DNA of 35,970 nt from JBCBTJ01 sp039818665 (GTDB lineage Bacteria; Pseudomonadota; Alphaproteobacteria; Caulobacterales; Hyphomonadaceae): assembly GCA_039818665.1 (NCBI GenBank), contig JBCBTJ010000032.1:1-35970 (forward strand), in the 5' to 3' direction. Position 1 is the first letter of the stretch, and every line of letters starts with the position of its first letter. Both the position numbers and the translations under genes were made by a program. Below, one piece after another: positions 1-10,962 of the stretch. The notes under the pieces were generated by a model, which saw only the letters and a list, made by a program, of their open reading frames with translations, did not search any database and was not told the DNA's origin.

Positions 1-362
1 CGAGGCTATATTAGGCGCTTTTCCCAAGCGCCCCCGCGGCGGTCGGTCGGGCATAAGCCTTTACCTGGCGTCCCAGTCCCGCGCGTACGACTACAGCAGG
101 CGCCATACCCTTCCAGCAGGGGCTTTGACCGACGGCTCGTTACGCCCCCGACCGCGGCCCTCGCCGCCGCATCGCGCCGCAACCCGGCCGGTCCGGACCG
201 CCCTCAAGCCACGCGATGACCGAAGTATCGCACCACCGGCGAGGAGGAGGATACATCGCCTCGATTTTGTGGAATCGGGCCGCGCGGTTGCGCCGCGCTC
301 GGAACTCGTGAAGCTGGCGGAAAACGGGGCCGCCCGCCCCGATGAGACAGGGAGGATGCCGC
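1..362. other. Upstream region with no supported gene
   Basis: No open frame here has both a credible start and a recognisable product. The frames that cross it in either direction are arginine/proline-rich and run into the SDR gene out of frame. A short perfect inverted repeat (GGCGCTT at 14-20, AAGCGCC at 26-32) could be a transcript-end hairpin for a gene to the left, but no T-tract follows it. A purine-rich stretch at about 241-251 looks like a strong ribosome binding site, but no ATG, GTG or TTG follows at the right distance. The promoter of the SDR gene presumably lies in the right half. Confidence 0.4.
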
Positions 363-1190
363 GTGGCGGACTTTTCAGGGAAAGTGGTTTGGATCACGGG
401 CGCCTCGTCCGGCATTGGGGAAGCGCTGGCGAAGGCGTTCGCGGCCGAGGGCGCGGATGTGGTGCTGTCCGGCCGGCGCGCCGACGCGCTGCAGGCCGTC
501 GCAGACGCCCTGCCGACGGACGCGCTTGTCTTGCCCTTCGAGGCGACGGACTACGCCGTTTTAGGGGATAAGACGGACGAGGCCTGGGCCTGGAAGGGTC
601 GGATCGACATTCTGGTCAACAATGCCGGGGTGAGCCAGCGCAGCCTCGCTTTGCACACCGATCCGCAGGTCTACACCGATCTTCTGAACGTGGATCTGAT
701 CGCGCCGATCTGGCTGACCCAGCTCAGCTTGAACCGCATGAAGGAGGCCGGCGGGGCGCATATCGTGGCCATCAGTTCGGTCGCCGGGCGCATCGGCGTG
801 CCGCTTCGCACGGCCTATTGCGCGGCCAAACACGGCCTCATCGGCTATATGGACGCCCTGCGCGCCGAGACAGAGGCGCGCCACAATATCGGCGTGACGA
901 ACGTGTTGCCGGGCTCGGTGGCGACGAATGTGTCGCGCAATGCGATGACGGCGGACGGCACCAAGCGCGGGAAATCCGACGCGGTGATCGACGCGGGCGA
1001 CGATCCGGCCGATTGCGCCAAGGCGATCTTGCAGGCGGTGAAAGACAACACGCCGGAGCTGATCTTCGCCCAAGGCATGGAGCTGGAGCTCGCCAAACTG
1101 CGCCAATCGGAGCCGGAGAAACTGTTCGCCATGGCGGGCCAGCTCGGCGCGCAAATCGCCGAGCGCTATGAGGCGGGCGATGATGGCTAG
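363..1190 (+). CDS. SDR family NAD(P)-dependent oxidoreductase
   Basis: This is a classical short-chain dehydrogenase/reductase of 275 residues. Visible motifs are the dinucleotide-binding TGASSGIG (residues 12-19), NNAG (86-89), a catalytic serine in ISS (138-139) and the YCAAK catalytic Tyr/Lys (152-156), then PGSVATN after the active site. All catalytic residues are present, so it should be an active cytosolic oxidoreductase; the substrate cannot be read from the sequence. The GTG at 363 is chosen because AGGGAGGA (349-356) lies 6 nt before it; the in-frame ATG at 342 is less well placed. The stop codon overlaps that of the convergent acetyltransferase by 4 nt. The last ~55-70 bp of the gene recur in degraded form at about 1864-1935. 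Confidence 0.93.
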   Translation: MADFSGKVVWITGASSGIGEALAKAFAAEGADVVLSGRRADALQAVADALPTDALVLPFEATDYAVLGDKTDEAWAWKGRIDILVNNAGVSQRSLALHTDPQVYTDLLNVDLIAPIWLTQLSLNRMKEAGGAHIVAISSVAGRIGVPLRTAYCAAKHGLIGYMDALRAETEARHNIGVTNVLPGSVATNVSRNAMTADGTKRGKSDAVIDAGDDPADCAKAILQAVKDNTPELIFAQGMELELAKLRQSEPEKLFAMAGQLGAQIAERYEAGDDG

Positions 1191-1804
1191 CCGCGCTTGG
1201 CTTTGGCCTGGCGCCAAGCCTCGCGGGTGATCTCCCAGACGCGGGACGGGCGCTCTGTCCCATCAGCTCGGCGGCTCGTCACTTCGCCGCGGCGCTCGAA
1301 GCCGGCGGCGTCCAACATGCGAGCGGTGCGGATGTTGTCGAGCGCGGCGGTGGCGCAGATCAGCGCCAGCTGCAGCGTTTCGAACATCCAATCGAAGGTC
1401 TCGGCCGCGCCCGCCGCGCCGCGGCCCTGGCTTTGGAGGCTGGGGTGGAGCGCGCCGCCGAGCTCGCCGGCGGCCCATTGGGGCCAAATCTGAAAGTCGC
1501 TGTAGCCGACGATGCCGCCCGCCTCCGACACGCGCACGAAGAGCAGGCCCTCGCCCGCCTCGCGCTCGCGGAGATGGGCGTGGATGAAATCGGCGACTGT
1601 CTCGAGCATGATCTCGGTCGGCAGCGTGTAGATCGGCGCATGGACCGCCGGATCGCTTAGAAAAGCCGCGAGCGCGGCGGCGTCGTCCGGCTGCGCCAAG
1701 CGCGACCCCGCGCCCAGCCCGGCCGCGCCCCGCACCGCCGCGCGGATCGCCGCCTCGCGCGCTGGGCTGGCGGGGGTTTTGGTGAGGGGGATCGAGGCGG
1801 GCAT
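1187..1804 (-). CDS. GNAT family N-acetyltransferase (RimJ/RimL-like)
   Basis: The 205-residue product has the layout of a RimJ/RimL-type GNAT enzyme: an N-terminal strand/helix part, the acetyl-CoA pyrophosphate-binding loop QSQGRGAAGAA (motif A), and the usual C-terminal segment of the form ATAALDNIRTARMLDAAGFE, in which an Asn and a GF pair are typical. These enzymes move acetyl from acetyl-CoA to an amine, often a protein N-terminus or a small molecule; the acceptor here is unknown. The frame extends to 1852, but that extra part lies on top of the decayed SDR tail copy on the other strand, so the ATG at 1804 (MPASIPL) is preferred. It converges on the SDR gene with a 4-nt stop overlap. 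Confidence 0.85.
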   Translation of the reverse strand: MPASIPLTKTPASPAREAAIRAAVRGAAGLGAGSRLAQPDDAAALAAFLSDPAVHAPIYTLPTEIMLETVADFIHAHLREREAGEGLLFVRVSEAGGIVGYSDFQIWPQWAAGELGGALHPSLQSQGRGAAGAAETFDWMFETLQLALICATAALDNIRTARMLDAAGFERRGEVTSRRADGTERPSRVWEITREAWRQAKAKRG

Positions 1805-1835
1805 GGCGCGAAGAGTGTCGGCGCCGAGCGGTGGA

Positions 1836-1935
1836 TGATCAAGCTGGCGCACCGATGATATGATGATTGTTCACTACAGCGGGCCAGCACGGCGCACAAA
1901 CCGCCGAGCGCTATTAGGCGAGGGATGATGGGTGA
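1836..1935 (+). pseudogene. Degenerate second copy of the SDR gene 3' end
   Basis: Positions 1881-1935 align without gaps to the SDR gene end at 1136-1190 (offset 745), with about 46 of 55 identical bases, including uninterrupted runs such as cgccgagcgctat. Similarity continues leftward at a lower level: 1866-1880 matches 1121-1135 at 10 of 15, and, with a gap, 1841-1855 resembles 1095-1110. A TAG replaces the GAG codon at 1915-1917, and no start or nucleotide-binding half is present. It is therefore a fragment, not a gene. The acetyltransferase gene lies between the two copies, so the pair marks a past duplication or insertion. The left edge is uncertain. Confidence 0.7.
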
Positions 1936-1981
1936 GCGGGGCGTAGTTTCAGCCAGAAACCGTTCACGCTACCTCTCTCAA

Positions 1982-2866
1982 TCACAGGCCTAGGTCTCGG
2001 AAACTAACAAACGGTCGGCCAGTTTCCGCTGCGCGCCGAACTTTGCGAGCTAGGACAGCGGTAAATGACAGTTTGCGATTGAGAATCTCGTACAAGTCCA
2101 ATCCCTCCATACAAATGATACTACCGCCACTTCCGAAGGCGTTCAGACCTGCTCTTGAAAATCCGCTCTGACTCACATAGAGCCCTCTTGTCCAAGCGGC
2201 TTTGGCTTCAACCTTTGCGTTGAAGGCTCGCAACCCTGCTGCATCGACAGGTAGGTTGGTCCACTTGGCCTCTAGCAGGTATGTTTCGTTGCCCAGCTCG
2301 AAGCTTCCATCAATTTGCTCGCCTTCCAGCCTAAACGATGCACGACCCCCAAGTCCGTACGCGTTGAACAGACCCAACAAGAATTTCTCGAATGCGTATC
2401 CGCGCGGCTGCGGGTCCAAATCTGACAATGCGATGAGTTCACTTTGCAAACGAAGCATAGCATCAGCGGCTGGCAAAATTTCAGTGCTCTGGTCACCAGC
2501 GGGACCCTGGGCCGCCGTTTTCTGATCAACGCTGAGTCGACACACAAGCGCTTCAACCTCATTCGCCGCTGCCGGGAACTGCTCGTCAGCTCCGGACCTT
2601 CGCCGAGTCCTTTCTCGATAATCCCAAAGTGCAGAAATAGTTTTGGCGGATACCTCCGGCGGCGACACTCTCAAAAAGTACCTGAGGCGCTTAGCCTTAC
2701 TCGTGCCTTCTACTGCGTACTTTGGATTGTCGATATCGACGTCGAGCTCTTCTTTGAAAAAAGTAGCGAATGTTGAATTGCTGAAATCGAGGACATAACC
2801 GGAGCCCATCGCGAATACGTCGTCCAGAAGACGAATATCCATCATGCGAAGCTTTGGTTTTGTCAT
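1982..2866 (-). CDS. PD-(D/E)XK restriction-endonuclease-like protein
   Basis: The 294-residue product has a C-terminal nuclease core of the PD-(D/E)XK type. A helix GYAFEKFLLGLFNAYGL is followed by QIDGSF (Asp ~186) and YLLEAKW (Glu ~199, Lys ~201), which give the D...ExK metal site, then a Gln/Ser-rich strand. The first ~85 residues (LDDVFAMGSGYVLDFSN, GTSKAKRLRYFL) form a separate conserved-looking domain that I recall in front of various effector domains but cannot name firmly. No methyltransferase or specificity gene lies beside it, so it may act alone, for example in phage defence. ATG at 2866 is chosen over a TTG at 2914; no clear ribosome binding site is seen. The gene is visibly AT-richer than its neighbours, which suggests horizontal transfer. 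Confidence 0.75.
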   Translation of the reverse strand: MTKPKLRMMDIRLLDDVFAMGSGYVLDFSNSTFATFFKEELDVDIDNPKYAVEGTSKAKRLRYFLRVSPPEVSAKTISALWDYRERTRRRSGADEQFPAAANEVEALVCRLSVDQKTAAQGPAGDQSTEILPAADAMLRLQSELIALSDLDPQPRGYAFEKFLLGLFNAYGLGGRASFRLEGEQIDGSFELGNETYLLEAKWTNLPVDAAGLRAFNAKVEAKAAWTRGLYVSQSGFSRAGLNAFGSGGSIICMEGLDLYEILNRKLSFTAVLARKVRRAAETGRPFVSFRDLGL

Positions 2867-3000
2867 GTTCAGAATCGACAGCTGATTCGTCTCAAAATCA
2901 ATCACCGATACCAATCACTGGATTCGACTAGCTCAAACTCGAGCGGCCAAGCCGCATAGTACATCGCACCACGCTTGACGCACCCGACGCCACCCCGCCC

Positions 3001-3486
3001 CTAGAACGGAATCTCGTCGTCGAGTTCTTGGTTGAAGCTCTCTTTCGGGCCGTCCATTTGGCGGGGGCCGTCGCTCTGGTTGCCGTAGGCGACTGAGTCT
3101 TGGCCGTAGCCGCCGCGGTCGCCGCCGCCTTCGCCGCGGCCGTCCAGCATGGTGAGCGTGGCGTTGAAGCCGCGCAGGACCACTTCCGTGGTGTAGCGGT
3201 CGGCGCCCGATTGGTCCTGCCATTTGCGGGTTTCGAGCTGGCCCTCGATGTACACTTTCGAGCCCTTGCGCAGATAGGATTGGGCGACGCGGACGAGGCC
3301 TTCGGAGAAGATGGCCACGCGGTGCCATTCGGTCTTCTCTTTACGCTCGCCGGTGGCCTTGTCTTTCCAATTCTCAGACGTGGCGACGGAGAGATTGCAC
3401 ACCTGGCCGCCATTTTGAAATTGCCGCACTTCGGGGTCCTGCCCCAGATTGCCGACAAGAATGACCTTGTTCACTGATCCCGCCAT
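3001..3486 (-). CDS. ssb: Single-stranded DNA-binding protein
   Basis: This 161-residue protein is a typical bacterial SSB. It starts MAGSVNKVILVGNLGQDPEVR, as expected for the N-terminal OB fold (about residues 1-110), continues with the conserved TEWHRVAIF and YLRKGSKVYIEGQL segments, then a Gly/Gln/Asp-rich disordered linker, and ends in the acidic tip DDEIPF that recruits repair and replication partners. It binds ssDNA as a tetramer at forks and repair sites. It is divergent from uvrA, an arrangement common in proteobacteria, and the SOS box at 3635-3649 lies between them, about 150 nt from this start, so damage control of both genes is possible. Confidence 0.97.
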   Translation of the reverse strand: MAGSVNKVILVGNLGQDPEVRQFQNGGQVCNLSVATSENWKDKATGERKEKTEWHRVAIFSEGLVRVAQSYLRKGSKVYIEGQLETRKWQDQSGADRYTTEVVLRGFNATLTMLDGRGEGGGDRGGYGQDSVAYGNQSDGPRQMDGPKESFNQELDDEIPF

Positions 3487-3634
3487 CGCTCCGACCTTTC
3501 TCTTCCGGGCTAAATCACTGTTCGGGGCGTTCTGCGCCCGAACCCGTCACGGAGTAATGCGCATCGCGGAGGGAGTCCCCGCCCCGGCGCGCCTTATCCA
3601 CAAGCCTGCGCGGTTGCGCGGCCATGTCGCGATT

Positions 3635-3649
3635 GTTCATATTTTGTTC
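3635..3649 (+). promoter_or_regulatory. Alphaproteobacterial SOS box (LexA operator)
   Basis: The sequence is GTTC-atatttt-GTTC, an exact fit to the direct-repeat LexA operator GTTC-N7-GTTC known from alphaproteobacteria. It lies 69 nt upstream of the uvrA ATG and in the divergent gap with ssb. Both the position and the known SOS control of uvrA support it. No second copy was found in the gap. Confidence 0.88.
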
Positions 3650-3717
3650 TTGTCGTCAAGCTGGACTCGCAGCACACATTGGCTTTGATCAATCGATACG
3701 ATGCCGGAACGAGTTTT

Positions 3718-6686
<2,969 letters not shown>

Positions 6687-6690
<4 letters not shown>

Positions 6691-7544
6691 AGGAAGGTCT
6701 CGGCGACATTCGGCCCGCCGCCATAGCGGGGATCTGTCTTCGCCGCGAGCGCGGCCGGGCCCGCCCAGACGTAGTAGAAGAGCACCGATAGACCGAAGAA
6801 GAACGCATAGGCGAGCAGTAGCGTTCCGATCGCCGGACCCGCGGTCGCGGCGCCGGGATCGCCGCCGACCAACACATATATCGAGGCGCCGAAGAAGGCC
6901 GAGATCAGCATGAGCGCGATCATCCAACCGATCGACAACACCAAATAGGCGCCGAACAACGGCCAGAACCGGCCCGCCGTGGCGCCCCAAGCCTGGAAGA
7001 ACCGCACGCGCCCGTCGCGAACCGTCATCGCGCTCGCCGGGGCGAGGCGGACGGCGAGGAAGATCCACACCGCGGACGCGCCGAGGAACAAAAGCGTGCC
7101 CGTCAGGCCGAGAGACAAGGGGCTCGACGCCACGCTAGAGGCCCCGAAGAAAAACGCGAACACGACGAATGCGCTGGCCAAATAGCCCAGCGCGGCCAGG
7201 CCGAACCAGATCAGACCGACGAGGACGAGATTGCGCTCGTCGCGGCCGAAACGCAGGCTGAACCTCTCGTCCAAGACGTAGCGGCGCTGCAAGCTCGCTT
7301 CAAAAACCGCCCAAAAGCCGAGATAGAGCGCGCCGAGCACCAGTATGAGCAGCACGCTGGCGGCCGACAGGTTCGCCGGATCGCCGTCGAACGCGGGCAT
7401 CGCAGAGCCGATCAGGCCGACGATGAAGAACAAGCCGACAAGCCCAGCCGCATAGCTGAGGACAAATCGCCAAACGAAGCCCGGCGCGCCATCGGTCCGC
7501 GCGCCGTGCATCAACGCATTGTCGAAACTGAATGATTGCGCCAT
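6687..7544 (-). CDS. Multi-pass membrane protein of unknown function
   Basis: I do not recognise a named family with certainty. The 285-residue product has about six hydrophobic segments, such as FVLSYAAGLVGLFFIVGLIG near residues 25-45 and others spaced through to the end, with short polar loops; one loop is RYVLDERFSLRFGRDERN. It resembles the DUF-type integral membrane proteins common in alphaproteobacteria that have no assigned role. The ATG at 7544 (MAQSFSF) follows a G-rich stretch and is preferred over the start at 7568. Another multi-pass gene follows upstream on the same strand (7609-8409), and the two may be distant paralogues transcribed together. It converges on uvrA with a 4-nt stop overlap and no terminator. 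Confidence 0.75.
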
Positions 7545-7608
7545 CGCCGCCCCCGTCGATCTCCGCACCGGCGCAGACTATCGCCCGAGTCGAGCGAAGC
7601 GTTAGCGT

Positions 7609-8409
7609 TTATTCCATGAGCCGGCGGTGCAGCGCCGCCGCCGCGCCATGGCCCGGCAACAGAAACACCGCGCCCGCCAGCACGCTCACAAAGCCGGCCG
7701 CGGCCGGGGCGACAATCGGCGCCGACAAGCCCTCGGCGATCGCCGACGCGCCCCAGGCGAGGCCCATGGCGACGGCGAAAGGCGCAACATGCGTCGCCGC
7801 CGCGATCAGCGCGAGCGTCAAGGCGCGGCCCCTGGTGCGCGGCCAGGTCTCGAACACTTTGGCCTCGCCCGCAGCGGCTGTGGCCGCGCCGAACAGGAAG
7901 AGCCGAAGGGCGAGAAAGGCGAGCGCGCCTGCGCCGGCCGCGCACGCCGTCCACAACGCAAAGCCATAGGGCGTCCACGCCATTTCACCGAGCGCGCGGC
8001 GGATCGCGTCCGGATCGGCTTGGGCGGCCTCCTGGTCGAGGCCGGTGGCGTCCGACAGAAAAACGCCGGCGAGGATGGAAAGACCGAAGACGACGAAGAA
8101 GCCAATGAAGAAGAACGCCAGATAGACGGCGGCGTTGGCCCTCATCAGCGCGGCGGTCAGCTTGCGAAGGGGCGCTGTCCCCGGAAACGTTTGGCGATAG
8201 AGCGCGGCGGAATAGGCGCACCCAGCCGCGAATATGGCGAGAAAGGCCGGCACGATCCAAAGCCCGCCAAGCCCGATCCGCGGGAACGCGGCGGCGAGCG
8301 CCGTGACGGCGGCGAATACGAGCAGGGGCTGAAGGGTGGGCCTCGCGGCGCGCGCAGCGAAGGCGTAGGCCTCGGCGATCACGGGGCGGACAAGGGACAT
8401 GTCGAGCAT
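7609..8409 (-). CDS. Multi-pass membrane protein of unknown function
   Basis: The 266-residue product (263 if the ATG at 8400 is used) is dominated by about six hydrophobic helices rich in Ala, Leu and Phe, for example AVYLAFFFIGFFVVFGLSILAG and the C-terminal VSVLAGAVFLLPG. No catalytic motif or signal peptide is evident. The segment LRLFLFGAATAAAGEAKVFETWPRTRGRA matches the position of VRLAPASAMTVRDGRVRFFQAWGATAGR in the neighbour downstream, so the two genes look like old tandem paralogues. The open frame runs to 8502, but that extension would cross the divergent trmFO start at 8487, so a start at 8409 or 8400 is chosen. Function unknown. Confidence 0.72.
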   Translation of the reverse strand: MLDMSLVRPVIAEAYAFAARAARPTLQPLLVFAAVTALAAAFPRIGLGGLWIVPAFLAIFAAGCAYSAALYRQTFPGTAPLRKLTAALMRANAAVYLAFFFIGFFVVFGLSILAGVFLSDATGLDQEAAQADPDAIRRALGEMAWTPYGFALWTACAAGAGALAFLALRLFLFGAATAAAGEAKVFETWPRTRGRALTLALIAAATHVAPFAVAMGLAWGASAIAEGLSAPIVAPAAAGFVSVLAGAVFLLPGHGAAAALHRRLME

Positions 8410-8486
8410 GCGCCCGCTTAACGGCGCCGCCGACAAGCGGCAATGCGCGCCTTGACGCGCCCCGCCCTCGGCCCCATCCCAGCGCG

Positions 8487-9890
8487 ATGACGGCGAACCC
8501 AATCCATATCATCGGCGGGGGCATGGCCGGCTCGGAAGCGGCCTGGCAAGCCGCGGACATGGGCGCGCCGGTCGTGCTGCACGAGATGCGCCCGGCGCGC
8601 GGCACCGACGCGCATCAGACCGACAAGCTCGCCGAGCTTGTCTGCTCGAACTCCTTCCGGTCGGACGACGCGGTCTACAACGCCGTGGGCGTGCTGCATG
8701 AGGAGATGCGGCGCGCCGGCGGGCTGATCATCAGCCAGGGCGACGCCCACCAAGTGCCGGCCGGCGCGGCGCTCGCCGTGGACCGGGAAGGGTTTTCTGA
8801 AGCCGTGACTGCGGCGCTGGAGGCCCATCCGCTGATCACCATCCAGCGCGGCGAGGTTGCGGGCCCGCCGCCCGAGGACTGGGACAGCGTGATCATCGCC
8901 ACCGGCCCGCTCACCTCGCCGGCGCTCGCCGAGGCGATCCGCGCCGAGACGGGCGAGGCCGACCTCGCTTTCTTCGACGCCATCGCGCCCATCGTGCATT
9001 TCGACTCGATCGACATGGACAAAGCCTGGCGCCAATCGCGCTATGACAAGCCCGGACCCGGGGGCGACACGGCGGCCTATATCAACTGCCCGCTGGACGA
9101 GGCCCGGTACAACGCCCTGATCGACGCGCTGATCGCCGGCGATAAGACAGAGTTCAAGGACTGGGAGCGCGACACGCCCTATTTCGAGGGCTGCCTGCCA
9201 ATCGAAGTGATGGCCGAGCGGGGCCGCGAGACGCTTCGCTTCGGGCCGATGAAGCCCGTGGGGCTCACCGATCCGCGCCATCCGGATGTGAAGCCGCACG
9301 CCGTGGTGCAGCTGCGCCAGGACAACGCGCTCGGCACGCTTTGGAACATGGTCGGGTTCCAGACCAAGCTGAAATACGGCGCGCAGGCGGAGATCTTTCG
9401 GATGATCCCGGGGCTCGAGAACGCCGTGTTCGCCCGCCTGGGCGGGATCCACCGGAACACGTTTCTGAACTCGCCGAAACTGCTCGACGGTCAGCTGCGC
9501 CTGAAGTCTCAGCCGCGCCTGCGCTTCGCCGGTCAGGTGACGGGCGTCGAGGGCTATGTGGAAAGCGCCGCCATGGGACTGCTCGCCGGGCGCTTCGCCG
9601 CGGCTGAGCGTTTGGGCCGGCCCTTGACCCCGCCGCCGCCGACCACCGCGCTCGGCGCGCTGTTGGCGCACATCACGGGCGGTCACCTCGAAGCCGGCCA
9701 GACCTTTCAGCCCATGAACGTCAATTTCGGCCTCTTCCCGCCGATGGAGCCGCCGAAGACCGGGCCAGACGGCAAACGCCTCAAGGGCAAAGAGAAAGGC
9801 CGCGCCAAGAAGGCCGAAATGAGCGCGCGGGCGCTGCGCGACGCGGACGCTTGGCTCGACGCGCAGGCGGCCGAGCCGGCGACCGCCTAG
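8487..9890 (+). CDS. trmFO: Methylenetetrahydrofolate-tRNA-(uracil-54-C5)-methyltransferase TrmFO
   Basis: TrmFO makes the T54 (m5U54) modification of the tRNA T-loop from methylenetetrahydrofolate with FADH2. The 467-residue product has the FAD-binding GGGMAGSEAAW near residues 10-20, MRPARGTDAHQT, and the two cysteines linked to catalysis in the Bacillus enzyme: C53 in LVCSNSFRSD and C236 in YFEGCLPIEVM. Further family blocks are RFGPMKPVGL, HAVVQLRQDN, LWNMVGFQTKLKY, HRNTFLNSP, GQVTGVEGYVESAAMG and FQPMNVNFGLFPP. The C-terminus adds a Lys-rich tail. The start at 8487 fits the family; no strong ribosome binding site is present. It is divergent from the membrane gene and its stop overlaps the OmpA-domain gene by 4 nt. 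Confidence 0.97.
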   Translation: MTANPIHIIGGGMAGSEAAWQAADMGAPVVLHEMRPARGTDAHQTDKLAELVCSNSFRSDDAVYNAVGVLHEEMRRAGGLIISQGDAHQVPAGAALAVDREGFSEAVTAALEAHPLITIQRGEVAGPPPEDWDSVIIATGPLTSPALAEAIRAETGEADLAFFDAIAPIVHFDSIDMDKAWRQSRYDKPGPGGDTAAYINCPLDEARYNALIDALIAGDKTEFKDWERDTPYFEGCLPIEVMAERGRETLRFGPMKPVGLTDPRHPDVKPHAVVQLRQDNALGTLWNMVGFQTKLKYGAQAEIFRMIPGLENAVFARLGGIHRNTFLNSPKLLDGQLRLKSQPRLRFAGQVTGVEGYVESAAMGLLAGRFAAAERLGRPLTPPPPTTALGALLAHITGGHLEAGQTFQPMNVNFGLFPPMEPPKTGPDGKRLKGKEKGRAKKAEMSARALRDADAWLDAQAAEPATA

Positions 9891-10891
9891 TCGCTTGTAA
9901 TCAGGATGTTGATCCGGCGATTGGCGGCGCGGCCTTCGGGCGTCGCATTGTCTGCCACCGGCTGATGCTCGCCGAACGCGCGGGCTTCCAACTGAGCGCT
10001 GGGCGCCCCGCCTTTTTCTAGTGCTTGCACAACGGCCAGTGCGCGTGCGGCCGACAGCTCCCAGTTAGACCGGATTGCTGTGCCTGGTCCCGCGTTGAGC
10101 GGAACGTTATCAGTATGGCCTTCAACGACCGCGCGTAGTCCCGTGCTGAAATCCACAGCTCCCGCCAAATTCGCGACCACGGCCGCGCCGACTTCGTTCA
10201 ACGCTGCGCTCCCAGACTCGAACAATACAGTATCTGCGAGTGTGAGCCTGACCCCTTCGCTCGACTGGCCAATGGCAACGCCCTTTTGATCGCCGACCGC
10301 TGTGCGCACAGCGCTCAAGGCGCCAGAGGTTTTGGCGCGGTAGCGCAGCTGGAAGGAGACATTGTTCGTGTTCTCGCCGAACCAAGCGATGGCGTTGTTG
10401 CGTCGGACCCAGTCGCCCTGGCGATTGCTCGTGGCTTCAATCACCTCGAGATTGGCCGGCAGCACCCAGACATAGACGAATTTGGTGAACTCTGCAGGCG
10501 AGGTCCAGAACCCATAGCGCGGATCGTCGGGGTCTTCGCCGAGATCTGAATAGAAGTGAAAATCGCCTATGGCGTCGACGGTGACCAAATCGCCGAAATC
10601 GCCCTGCTCGATATAGGAATAGTCGCCCTGCCCGATGCGGAGGATGTCGTTGGCGGGGTCAGCGTCGCGGTCCCAGGCGAAGGCGTTGGGGAAGAAGTAG
10701 AGGTAATCCTCGAGCGCTTCGCCCTTATCCAGGTAGATGTTGTAGCTGGAGAACCCCGATTGAACGCCCTGATAGTGAAGGAAGGATCGCCCGTCATCGC
10801 TTAGAAAGTAGATGTGCTCAGAGACGTTTTGCGCGCGCGCGGCGGCGGCGAAGAAACATAAGGCGGCGGCGGCGAGGACGAAGCGAAGCAT
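9887..10891 (-). CDS. OmpA-domain outer-membrane/periplasmic protein
   Basis: The 334-residue product begins with a signal peptide (MLRFVLAAAALCFFAAAARA, cleavage likely before QNV), so the ATG at 10891 is chosen over the frame start at 10951. The last ~115 residues are an OmpA-like peptidoglycan-binding domain: TVLFESGSAALNEVG, VEGHTDNVPLN, SNWELSAARALAVVQ and FGEHQPVADN followed by EGRAANRRI. This should anchor the protein to the cell wall. The N-terminal ~190 residues, rich in Asp, Tyr and Phe (HIYFLSDDGRSFLHYQG, GDFHFYSDLGEDPDDPRYG), are not a barrel or repeat that I recognise. It is a lone gene converging on trmFO. A structural or envelope-sensing role is inferred only from the C-terminal domain. 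Confidence 0.88.
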   Translation of the reverse strand: MLRFVLAAAALCFFAAAARAQNVSEHIYFLSDDGRSFLHYQGVQSGFSSYNIYLDKGEALEDYLYFFPNAFAWDRDADPANDILRIGQGDYSYIEQGDFGDLVTVDAIGDFHFYSDLGEDPDDPRYGFWTSPAEFTKFVYVWVLPANLEVIEATSNRQGDWVRRNNAIAWFGENTNNVSFQLRYRAKTSGALSAVRTAVGDQKGVAIGQSSEGVRLTLADTVLFESGSAALNEVGAAVVANLAGAVDFSTGLRAVVEGHTDNVPLNAGPGTAIRSNWELSAARALAVVQALEKGGAPSAQLEARAFGEHQPVADNATPEGRAANRRINILITSD

Positions 10892-10962
10892 GCGAATCCC
10901 CCTTTCTGGAGCGGTCTCCTCATAGGCGAATTCGCAGGGCCGACCAATCACGGCGCGCAGCC

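Noticed and set aside
14..32. GGCGCTT/AAGCGCC hairpin as an intrinsic terminator
   Set aside because: No T-tract on either strand and no supported gene ending next to it.
125..571. 148-codon frame at the left edge, and a 91-codon frame on the other strand at 140-415
   Set aside because: Both overlap the well-supported SDR gene out of frame and are Arg/Pro-rich with no recognisable motif.
3520..3532. Second GTTC-GTTC pair near ssb
   Set aside because: The spacer is 5 nt, not the 7 nt needed for a LexA site.
8418..9686. 422-codon open frame antisense to trmFO
   Set aside because: Compositional shadow of trmFO; no start signal or domain.
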